Origin: Helopsaltes ochotensis
Taxonomy: Eukaryota; Chordata; Aves; Passeriformes; Locustellidae
Direction of reading: 5' to 3'
Length of the DNA: 64,000 nucleotides
Assembly (NCBI GenBank): GCA_013400155.1
Contig: VXBM01000232.1
Span: 731,100 to 795,099 of the forward strand
Positions 39,601-51,600 of this stretch are shown here, piece by piece. The position numbers and the translations under genes are program-made. Numbering within the stretch: the first letter of the stretch is position 1; every line of letters begins with the position of its first letter. The notes below the pieces were generated by a model. That model made no database searches, had not been told where the DNA came from, and saw nothing but the letters and a program-made list of their open reading frames with translations.

Positions 39601-42600
39601 CCAGCTGACTCAGTTCATGGCACTGGGGCAAACTCTGCCTGTACAGCTGCTTTAGCCACAGAGGCTGATGGAGTTGCACTGAATGTTCCAAGAGCTCCAG
39701 CTGGGCAGTCTTCTGATTTCAATACTTCTGACTTTCCAGCTGGCAGTTGTACAGCATTGGTTTTCAGGGTAAGATCTTAAATAGCATGCTGGGTTTTTTT
39801 ACTTATTTATTAACAACACATGTTTGTCTCAAGAAGTTCTTTTAAACCAGAATAATTCCTTAGACCTTTTTGCTGTGTATAAATGACTTTGTCTGAATGA
39901 ATGTTTACCAAAACATTAGTGCTTTGAAGACACCACTTCCTTCAAGTTTGATGTGATGAACAGTACTAGAGCTGTGACATGCAGTATTAATTAGCCTTTA
40001 AGTATGTGTTGAAGAAATGGAGAAGTGGGAACCTATATAAAATAAAATATATTGATGGCAGAAGGTTCGAGAAGTAGGTTTTAAGTTATGGCTGGTAGAT
40101 AGTGATTGAAGAGAATTTTTTTGTCAGATGGCATGGGAAGTTCCCAGTGCCACTGGAGCTTGTTAAATAATACAGAGATCCATTAAGAAGCAGAAACAGA
40201 AGAATGAAGATGGTAGCTCCTTAATTTGAGATAGATCACTGCTAATTACACTGTAGTGCTGAGTGTACCTGCAACACACACTGGGCACTGAACCCTAGGA
40301 AGAAAAAGGGATTTCTGTTCATGATACAAGTAAGTCGGTTTTTCTGGAGTGAGAGGCTGACAGTTCATGTTAGTAATAATCAGAATTAATCTTTCTATTA
40401 GCCCTCACTCTTGCTACAGTTACAAACTAACATCCTTCTTTTATGCTAGAGAAAGGCCTAGTTTTGCTCACCATCTGAAGGCAGAGTTTTCTACCAAGTC
40501 TTTATTATATGGCTAGACAAGATACTTAATTTTTTGTTGAAGTACTAGCTGTTATTTTATTTCAGGAAGCTGTGCCACAGGAGCAACCTTTTAGTGTTTT
40601 GAAACATGAGCAACAGAAGAAGTGGGTTGAAGAGTTGGACAAGCAGAAGGAAGAAGCTAAACTACGAAAAATAGAAGAAAAACTTTCCAGCAATAGTGCT
40701 AGTAGTGCTACTAGTTCTTTCTCTTTTCCACCATGTGTAGAAGCACTTGGGTTTGCAAGGAGGTGTAGAGACCATTACTAGACACTTTAGAAAAAGAAAA
40801 ATTGCGTAGACTACAGGAGGTGAGAAAAGAGAAAACGAGTACAATGGGTCACAGTGATGCTAAAATCCTGTTTCTAGAAATATTTTTTAATACACAAACA
40901 CATTAATGTAACTTTGAAAAAGTTAAAAAGCAAGCACTTCTCCAGAAAGTGTTGGAGAAAATAGCCTTACCTTTTTTATCCCGCAAAGACAGCCTTGCTG
41001 CCAGAGGTGGTTACAGACCTACGCACAACACAAGTCTTGTCTTTCCCTGAGTTGCTGAAGGGATCAGGCTTCCTTTGTAAACTGAGTTTTTTAACTGGGA
41101 AGGGAACACAGCTGGGAAAGGTTCCTTCATTAGCTGCCTTGTTGTTAATTGGGAAGGTGGGCGGTGGAAGGAAGGCTGCAGGCACGGGGGAGTGACTTTT
41201 TCGTTTTTTTTTATGAAAATGTAGTAGCAATATGTTTGTGCAGACCAGGTATGGATCAGCATTATAATCTGTGATCTGATTTGCATTTTAGGTAACTGAG
41301 ACACCTGTCTTCTAACTTAAGGAATTAACTGCTGTCTGTATTGTAGCTTTTCAAATGCTCGTGGTGTAAAAATGCATATTATCTGTTTTATTAACCACAC
41401 TCATTAGAAAGTGTAACTGAATGCTTTTGCCTTTGTTTTTGTGGTTTTTTTTGGTTTTTTTGGTTTTTTTCATTGGTTTTTTGTTGTTGTTGCTTGATAC
41501 TTATTTAGGCAGAACAGCATGACAGATGGGAAACGCATTTTGATTCTTTTAAGAACCACTTTAATGCTAATGCACAACATCCCTTAAATGGAATGCACAG
41601 AAAGCCTGAAAGTCTTTCCCTGTTACCTGACCCCAAGGACCCGACTGCTTTCATTCACCCTTTGTCACCTGCAGCTTTAGGCAACCTCATGCCCTTACAG
41701 ATGAGAACTGCAGAAAAAGCTGCTAAAAATGGTGCTTTGGAGCAAAGTCAGAGAGTCAGGTGAGTGAACTTTGTAATTATTTTCCCAGCCAGTACATTTC
41801 TGGTACCTTCTCAGAAATTTAAAAAAAAAAAATCCCTTACATTCATTTGGCTTTTGCTTTATATCAAATACCTGTTGTTTCACTATTGAAAGACACAAGT
41901 GCTGCTCTTGTTTATTAATGAAATTTACTCCAAATAACCTTACTTGTTCCTTAATGAAAAGGATATCATAATCTATGAATTAATTTATATATTAATTTAT
42001 AATTAACACAATGGGACAACATCAATATGAAAATGAAATCTAACTCATTCTAATTAAGAAAGTCTTAGGGATTATCTTCTAATGATTAAAAACATTGACA
42101 TGTCCCTTTGTTCACAGTTTCCTCCGTTCCATGACGGCTCTGCTGGACCCTGCACAGATTGAGGAGAGGGACAGGAGGCGGCAGAAGCAGTTGGAACATC
42201 AGGTAGACTTTGGTTTTAAAGCCTCACACTTTTTTAATAAGAAGAAAGGATGAAATGTCTTATGAAAAAAGCATGAGATTTAATACCAGAACCCAGGGAG
42301 GCACTTGACGTTTATGCTTTAGATGACATATGCATTGTTTGGCAGTATTTCCTTCAGTCAGACTCTACAATTCTCTTTCAATATTTGCACGAGATTATTG
42401 CATTTCTGTGACTGAATTCCTGACTCAAAAAATGTACTGTTCAGTCTTTAGAGCTCTAGCAGGTTTGTGTGCATTTTCCTTCAATCTCCACTGTTACAAG
42501 GAGGAGAGATCTGATATTTACAGATTCCCACTCCGTGAAACTTTAGCTTTTATCTGCTTTACTGACATTTGCAAACCTCTGTGGCACCCTAACAATGTGT

Positions 42601-45600
42601 GTCTGCGTGCAGGTGTCTCTAGCACAGTGTGAAGAAGTGTCAGTATAAATGTAGAGACTGTTCTGGTCACACTGATATTCTGGTGGATCAAACTCCTGGA
42701 TTACTGTATGTGCATAAGGTGAAAATCAGACCTTCATCTCTTTACAAGAAAAGAAAGTATTTTCTAAAACATAAAAAGCTCCTTTTTTCTATTTGAGTAT
42801 TTCAGACTGCCCAGTTGGGCTGATGGTTTTCCAGAAACAAAACCAGAAGTGTTTGAAGTAAATTGTCTTCGGGTTGTTTTTTTTTTTCACTTGTCCAAAT
42901 CCAATTCTACACAAACACAAAAATACACTAATAAATACCTTACAATGTGTTAATGTTATATCTTTTACCTTACCCGGGTTTTTTTCATCCTGCCAGAAAG
43001 CAATAATGGCTCAGGTGGAAGAAAAACGTAAGAAGAAACAACTGGAGGAAGAGCAGAGAAAATGGGAAGAACAACAGGAAGAACTGCGCCTGGCACGAGA
43101 AAAAGCACAATTGCAGAAACAGTTTGAAGAAGAAATGCTCAAACAAAAACAAAAGGAGGTGGAGTTTGCATTATTTTTAGTGCAAATAGATAACACTGGA
43201 TTTTGAGGAAAATAGTTCTTGTTCCTCACTTGCAAAATTTTCCTCATCATTCTGATAGTGAAAACTATCCAAAATGGAGACATGTGAAACCAAAAATCTG
43301 CTTTCTTAATAAATCTTACAAAAATAAGGCTAGATTCTTTTTTTGAACAGGACCTTTTCAGTAAGGGAAATGATAAGAACTGGCAAAAACAGAAATGTAG
43401 TTTTAAATACTGCAGAAACATCCGTTTTAAAAAGCAAATTTAAAATTAAAAAATATCTTGAAGTATGTGATCCAGTGATTATTAATTGTAACTTGATGCT
43501 TTTAAGGTGCTTCATGAAGTTCATCTGAGTGAATGTGCTTTTTTTAGTCTGAATTAAAGTCCTCTTAGGATATAGTCTGGAAAAGGCATTTTAAAAGTCA
43601 TTCAAGTTCTCTGTTTTTCCCCTGTGTAGTTGTTGCTGAGCTTTACACAGTGCTTTCATATAAAAGTTAAACCAAAGGTACATTTTCACCTTTGGTGAAT
43701 ACAGATTTTGCATTTCTGTCTCTCCTTTAACCTCTGTGGAAGGTTAAACACTTGGTCTGATGTTTGGTTCTTCCTTTTGGCACAGTAAAGCTATTATTAC
43801 TGTTTGCTTCTTCTTTGGAACAGTAGCAGATTCCATGGTGTTATAAGACAAGGTGATTCCAAAAACAGTCATCTCCAAAGCCTGCAGAAATGTGGATTCC
43901 TGATTTCTTTGCATTTTCTGGATGGAAATGTGTAGCATCTGCTTGTAGATGCTTAAACAGACTGGTTCAACATGGGGAAAGTCATCCTTCTCTGTCATTG
44001 CTCAGCTCCTTTGAAACATGTGACAGCACCAGTTGTTCTTCCCAACTGCAAATGCAGGAGGGAGTGGGATCAGCTGCCAATAACAGTTGGAAAATGAGAT
44101 TTTCCTTGGCCCAGTCTCCTGCACCTTGAACCCACTGAGTCAGGGAATTGTAAGCCCCTGACATTTGCTGGGGAGCTTTTACTGTCTCCTTCCTGTGCAA
44201 GTAGGAGTAAGGTAGGGTTTATTACTTTTATTTAGGCACCTTTCATTTCATTAAACCACGTTACAGGAAGTCACAGATGGCTGACATCAGATGGCATCTA
44301 GAAAAAGAGGAATTTATTTGAAAGGAAATAAATATACAGATAATTTGGAGGATCTAAATGCTCACTTTTTAATGCTAAGACTGAAGAGCTTTCATTTGTG
44401 CAGCAGAGATTCTGAACTTAGAATCATTGAAATTATAGGTCACATATTGTACTTACTTAACTAGTTTTAGTTTTGAAGAAATAAATAAAAATACATATAA
44501 ACCTTGAGGATTATATGGTGATTAAATAACCCAGTTGATTTTATTCTCAAAATAAATAATTACTTCTTTTTTTTTAAGGAACTTTTAACTCTTAAAGCCA
44601 AAGAGCTTTATCAGACAATGGAGAAAGTTCGGGGATTAGCCCAGGGATCAGAACAAGAACAGCACGCTGCAGACTTGCCTCAGAAGGCACATGACATTTC
44701 GGCACTTCAGAACAGTCTTGGTGGTGGCAAGTATAAGTCACACAGTTTGCCTGCTCTTTTGGTGGTTGAAATCTAGTCGTTTCTGGGATTGGGGTGGGGG
44801 TTTTTTGTTTTTGTTTCCCTGTCTGCTTTTGGGTCACAAACAATTGACAACTTTAATTACGATTTATTTACCTTCAAACAAATAAAAGCATTAGCTCTTA
44901 TGGAGACTATTGTGTTTTAGTAAGTTTCAAATACTGTATTACATAAAGGAAGAAATGTAAAGATATTTGCAGGAATGCACAGGAATATTCAGACCTGTGT
45001 GCTGTCAGATTTCCAGTGGAAAATGGAGAGCATAGGGATGTGGACCAAAGCTCTCAGTATTGCTTTGAGCTCTGAACCACAACAGTGTGATAACCGTAGC
45101 ATGGTTTAAATTGACTATAGGTTACTAAATAGAACAACTTTACCACTTTTCAGGTGATACAGAGTTTGAAAACTGTAATTCTGGCATTTCAGCGTGCAGT
45201 GCTGATTTCGCTGATGGTGTGGAGAGTCCTCCTGAGCTGCAGGCTTCCCCTCGGAAGGACACCGCGGTGCAGACAGGTACAGAGCCCGCACCTGAGTTAT
45301 TCTGAGGGACCTCCAGACAGGCGGGGGCACCCTGTTTGTGAAACTGAGCCAAATCACTCCTACTCCCAAGGAATACGGCTAGAAAAATTTGCGCAGACAC
45401 AGTCATATTGGTGTATTGCAGTGTACCACTTTATTCCTCTATTTATCACTATTTATTCTTCTAAATAAATGATATTTCTGTATAGTTGTTACTTGCCAGT
45501 TATAAATCCCATAGTCAGGAATATAGTGTCAACTTAGGATCACAAGCCATGTAGGCCCAGATTTTTTAAGTAACTTGATTTGGTTCTCTAGTCTTTTGTG

Positions 45601-48600
45601 TTTTATCCCTTCCTCACTTGCTTCTACAGGTCCTATCTGTCTTCCACAGAAAAAAAATAATAAAAAAGCATTATAAAGCTATAACAGCTGTTTTTAAAAT
45701 AAAATAAGTAAAATAAGTGGACCAAGTAATTTGAATAGCTCAGACTTGGAGTTAAAATACAATTTTCTTTTTTTTTAGATTGCTGTAATACTTCAGCACA
45801 CACTGAGTCAGCTGAGGAAAGAATTGCATGTTCTGAACCACCCGATATTTCCGTGGAATATAAAGAAACCTCTAACAGCAAAAAATACCAGAAGGAAATG
45901 CAGCATATGGATAAAAATAAACTTTCAGGAAAAGAGACTGGTGGTATTTACAGTGATCTATATGAGCAATATGCAAGAAAAGAAAGACACATTAAATCTT
46001 CAGAAAAATACAGCAAAAGACCTGACTGGAACATAAACACACCTGGGAAAAGATACATTCCAGCCTCAGAAAGGTACCCTAAAGCACTACAGAAACAGAG
46101 GGAAGAAAGCAAAGTGCGCCGCCAAATGGAGCTGCTGCAGCTGGTAGAACGGAACAGCCCTGGGCAGCTCAGCGTGAGAAGCGGGGGGGCCTCTGCCAGG
46201 TCTCTCTCACCTCGGGAAGAAACAGCTGTGAAGAGGAAGGGCCACAGAGGCAGAAAGGTGGGTCACTGTCTGGCCTTTGAGAGCAATGATGTGTTTTAAT
46301 TTAAGACTCTTGATCCTCACAGGTTTACCTAGGTGGGGATTCAGTTAATGTAACTGCAGCATTGAAATTCTCCTATTGGCTCATCCTTATGTCAGCACTC
46401 TGTTGTTCATCAGAAGCAGAAGAACATATTCAGATTTTGTGACTGCGTTTTTACTGTTATTTTAGTTTTCCGAAGTGTTGATTCCTTTTCATTTCCTCAT
46501 GAACACTGATTTATTATGTAAACAGAGATCTTCATTGTAAGCAGTGTGCAGGACACAGTGACATCACTGTCTAGCTTTTTTTTTTGTCCAGTCATTGTGT
46601 TGTGCTGACAGGTGAGGTACAGCAGTACTTGCTCAAGAAAACAATGTTTATTTCTGCAAAGAATATGGATTACTGAGGATGTACTCCATTGCCACAGAAA
46701 TGCATCCTTCTTAGTAGAGTCATTCTCCATTTGTAGTAAGCATTATATCAGTAGTGCTTGTGGCTGGAAAAAAAGTATTTTAAAGAAAATACTATCAAAT
46801 ATATTCTTGGCTTCTCTCTTGCCCTCTCACTCGCTTCCTCGCTATCTGTATGCATGAACACCTCACTTTCTCATGCCTTCAAATAGCAAAACTCTGGACC
46901 TTTCCTTTAATATGTTGGATTGGACCTTTCAGGTTTATACCAAGATCATAGGAAAATATCCGTAATATTTTTGATAGTGCTTGGAGCTGCCAAAGATAGA
47001 AAATTGGAGCAAATCTTCCTGTAATTTGTTGATTTATTTCATGGGCACTACAAGTCTCTTAAATGCAAATCTTTCTCCTGAACCCAGGTCGAACAGTCCT
47101 TTTGGGATTTCAGGACAAACTTTCTGAAGAATCAAAGGTTCTAATATAGAAAACACGGAGATTCTTTGTTTTACATTTGACTTCTTTGATTTTTCTCCTA
47201 GGAAGAAAAAATTCATAAGAATCACTTGAATGAAGAAAGGTACGTCAATAGAAATAGAAATATAGAAATACATTATTACTGAAATGCACATGCTTTTCTT
47301 TCCTGATTTTTTTAAAGAATTAAGATGCATCTAATTGTCTACTATTAGAAATACACAAGATCATACAGATTGCTGCTATAAAAGCAGAGTTAATGAGCAA
47401 AAATCCTGTCCTCCAAAGAGTCTTTGTCTCTGTTATTTGAAAAAATCACATTATTGAAGTATTGTCTGGGCTTTTTTATAACTTCAGTTGTTCCATACAG
47501 ATCTGAATCACCACATGTTCCAGCAGTTAGGAACAGATTACTCCAAGTACAACGAAGACAGATCCAGGCTTCTCATTTCCTGATGTATAACCACCAGGGT
47601 GGAAGAGAGAAGGACACCCAGGCAGACTCCCAGCAGAGGAGCTCCCACGCTGCCCTCCCCAAGGCCACAAGACCTCCATCGGCGCAGTTCGTGCCCTATG
47701 TGCGGACACGGGAGGTTTATTGCCTCCATCCAGAGACACCACTGAGCCAACCCTCAATGTACCACCCCCACGGTACTGAAATGATTCAGGGAGAAGAGAA
47801 ATGTTACAGTCATTTATACTGGAGTGCTGCGGCTTCAGCCAGCTTTGATTTGCTTTTTACGGAATTGTGCAGTAATCTCTCTGTGTCACAGCAGTGCACA
47901 GAAAGGCTGTGCAGCCAAATTATACTTGACATAAGAAAAAAAAAAACAACAAAGTTTATAAAAATCAGAAAAACAACAAAAAATATATTAACTGTTTGTT
48001 TGTTTGTTTACCTTTCATGAAGTATGATTGGATTTCCTTGCATTACTGTATATAGATTGGGGTTTAGGAATCTAAGTGTTGTTTAATTTAAAAATAGAAA
48101 TTATAATCTCGATAGCAGCCAACCGCTGATTTTCACAAACTTTCAAAATCTGCTGCTTCAAAATTAAAAGAAAATTAATAAGGAGTTTTATTAATGATTT
48201 GGTTTACATTTACTTTTAGATTCTTACCAAATGCCACGACAGATTTTTAGCTCAGATCATGTTAGAGATCCTCTTCTAAATCCTGATGTAGTTACAATCA
48301 GAGAGAGACAAGAAGCAATTCTCAAAGGATTGTCAAAATTACGAGAGGTAAGCAAAAATTTATTGTATAACTGCATGTGTGTATATATATACTGAATTAA
48401 AAATTATTGCATCATTATCTTTAATTCAATTTCCATCATTTGATTTATGTTTTGAGCCCTGTCCTCTATTTTTGTTCCATTTTACTAATTTTTTCATGTG
48501 TTGCATCCACTCTTGGACAGTCCTTAGAGCAAGAATATGGACTCCTTAGTCCTTAAATCAGCTATGGAACACAGTGAAGTGCCTGAGCAAACTTGAAACC

Positions 48601-51600
48601 AAGAGAAATTACTTTGTTTGGTGTCCAGGTTTCTGTGGTTAGGGTTGTTTATAAGGAATGTTTCCGTTTCAAAAGAACAGAGCTTTAACACCACAATAGA
48701 ACCTTGTTAATGAGGTTTCCCCTCTGCAGTTCCCAGGTCAAGACAGAACAGTGGGGTTGGTGCCGAACGGTTGGTGGGGTAGTCTCGTGTCAGACCTGAA
48801 AAAATATTACTATTTGCAAATTCGAAGTGTGAACACTTGAAACATCCTTCCAAGACAGCTTCTACTTGTTAGCATGTGAAAAGAAAATTCAGGATTTCTC
48901 AATCAGACAGGTTTTCTGATAAGAAAATGAAAATCAGCTTAATGCCACAGACACAGGAGCTCCTGCAATAAAAGCCTGTGTGTTTATGTATACTGTTCTC
49001 TTTGTAGTCAGGTACTGGTAAGGCATCTCATTATTAAAGCCCTGTTGGCAACAAGGTGTGGCCCACAGCCACGGAAACCACAGGTCTGGACATGCACATG
49101 AACACTTCTCTTTATGCTTCTAAATGGCCTGACAGGACTGCAAGACAAAAAAAATGTTTACTTCAGGCTTGCCTTTTCATTTTGAAGAACACTGAGAATA
49201 AACATGTACCAGTGTCTTCCCTTGCTTTTGAATGGGTCCAAACTAAATGTACTTTATTGCTAGCAGCAGGATTTTTCTCTGCCTTCAGAGAGGAAAATTT
49301 CATAAAAAATCAAAACAATAGGAAGAAAATCTGACAGTGAAGCACAACAAAATTAGCAGTAGTTGATGGTGTTCATTACCTGTCGTGCTTTAGAAAGACA
49401 GAAGCACTGCCATGTACACTTAGTGCTTCAGCAGTAGGTAAATTCCTTGTGCAGAAAAAGGCTCATGACTTTCCCCAGGTCAGTAAGAAAACTTGTGACC
49501 CAAGAACACTGAAAGGCCTGTTTCTAACAGCTTCTGTGGGAGATGAAGCCCACTCCTCTTAAATTTTTAAGAGTTTTAATATATTATAATAAGGGACAAG
49601 ACATAAAGCAAAAGATACAGGCCTGGGTGCATGGCAAAGCCAGTGGCACACCCACTTTCTCAGTCTGCAGTCTTTTATATTGTTACAGTTGTATTACTTC
49701 CTCAGCCAATTCGGCAGATATATTTTGAGCTCGTTGACTACAATCTTGCTTCAAATTTTCAGTGTTTGCACAATTCAGTAGTTGCAGATGTTGGCAATCC
49801 AGCGTGGTCTTCTGATGGTCTTTGGATGCCACTTTTGGGCTTGGTGCTTTTCCTTTTATGGTTTTCTGCTCTCTTGGATATACATTTTGTGATAGCAAGC
49901 ATATCTTAAAATACATCTTTTGCAAGCCTGCTTAACATCTTGTGAAAGCCTTGCTTCCCATTTACACTGCCCACAAGGGATTACAAATTTTATCATACTT
50001 AAAAAGCAGTTTAAAACTTAAAATAATTATTTGCAAGCAATTACAATTTTATAATAAAAGCAAATAAATTGTAGCAAAAGCGAACTACTACATAGCCGTT
50101 TATGACAGCTCCCACATTGGTTTCACTGGATCTGGTTTTCCCCACTGCTCATTAACATTTTTGTTAAATATCTACACCTGTTAAGTATTTTGGCTTCTGA
50201 TCCAAAGGAATCTACTCCACAGCAGGTACTGTAAAGACACCTTTACTGGTGCCAGGAGCATGCAGGGGTATCTTGGTTTGAAAGACGGGTATCTGTTAGG
50301 GAGGGCAGGACCTCCATTTGGAATGGAGAATTCGAATCCCCTCCCTCCAAATTATCATAATTTAGAAAATTAAAGGGTCTTTCAGGCAGAGGTGTGGGGA
50401 TAGGAATAACAGTTCTTTACTGGTATGTATAACAAGACAAAACAAACAACAACAACTACAGCGTTAACAGTAAATCAAACCAGGGACCTTGAGGGGCTTT
50501 GCTTCCCAAAGCCTGGGGCAGTCTGATTCCAGTGTGGGATTCTGAGAACACCAAGCTGGAACAGTGGGAAATCCCAGGCTGGTGGGTGAGATGAGGAGCT
50601 TTGTCGGTGATAGCTGGAAAAGCAGGGATGTCCTGGCCGGGCAGGGGGGATGCAGGACCACAGAGTAGTGAAAAAAGCCCCAAAGCAGTGCTGAGGAAGC
50701 AGCAGCAGTGGGACAGCACTGGCCCAGCTCCAGCAGGGCAAGAGGAAGCAGCTCAGAGTCCTGAGGCACACGAGGAGATGATGGCAGATTCCTCAGGACT
50801 GGGCCTGGTGGTGACAATGAACTCCTCCTGACACCCTGTTAGGGTGGTGGTAGCGGTCCACATGAAGCAATCCAGTTGAAGCAGTGATCTCGTAGAGAAG
50901 GTCTGGTAGCCCTGGTCTTCTCTGAAATCCCAGTGCCTAAGGGGGGCCCAACTCCCACATTATATCCAGGTGAGGCTGCTTGGCTCCTCCCTCTGGGCGG
51001 AGCATATCACAATGGGATGATATCATTCTAGGAGTCATGCAGTGGGTCCTTGATTGCCCATTAACAGAGATAGCTCCTGGAGGTCTTTATCTGTGAGTCA
51101 TGTGGCAAGGCATTGATGGGCTCATTTAACAGTTCATGAAGGTGGTGATAGAATAGATTTTGGGCACGTCTGGCATTGTAACCTAGGACAAGGGGTCAGC
51201 ACTCCCATCTGCACATCCCGCTGTTGTTCGTTTCAGACCAGCTTTTATACTTGTACATATCTGACACCAATCCCTGCCACTAACTTTTCTTGGAGTCCCA
51301 GATCTGAGGGTTGGGGCCTTACATAACTTGTGGTTTTCTTATCTTCAGCCTACAACTGCAATACACCATTCCAATCTAACTAGCATAAATATCTTCCTTT
51401 ATGACACAGAGATCTTCGCATTAGACTTACAGGCCACCTACACCTACTTCACTGATTACACTCTAGTTCTGTATCTGTTCTAGCAGAACCTATGACTTTG
51501 CATCCTCACTGTTTTCTGCTGGTACTGTTATAAATGAGGAGACATACTCCTTTATTCCACTTCCAAATTAAGCAATTTATTAAATTTGCATTCAGCAAAA

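Noticed and set aside
50456..50831. ORFs of 76-117 codons on both strands
   Set aside because: They lie inside solo LTR 1 and show no retroviral protein features.
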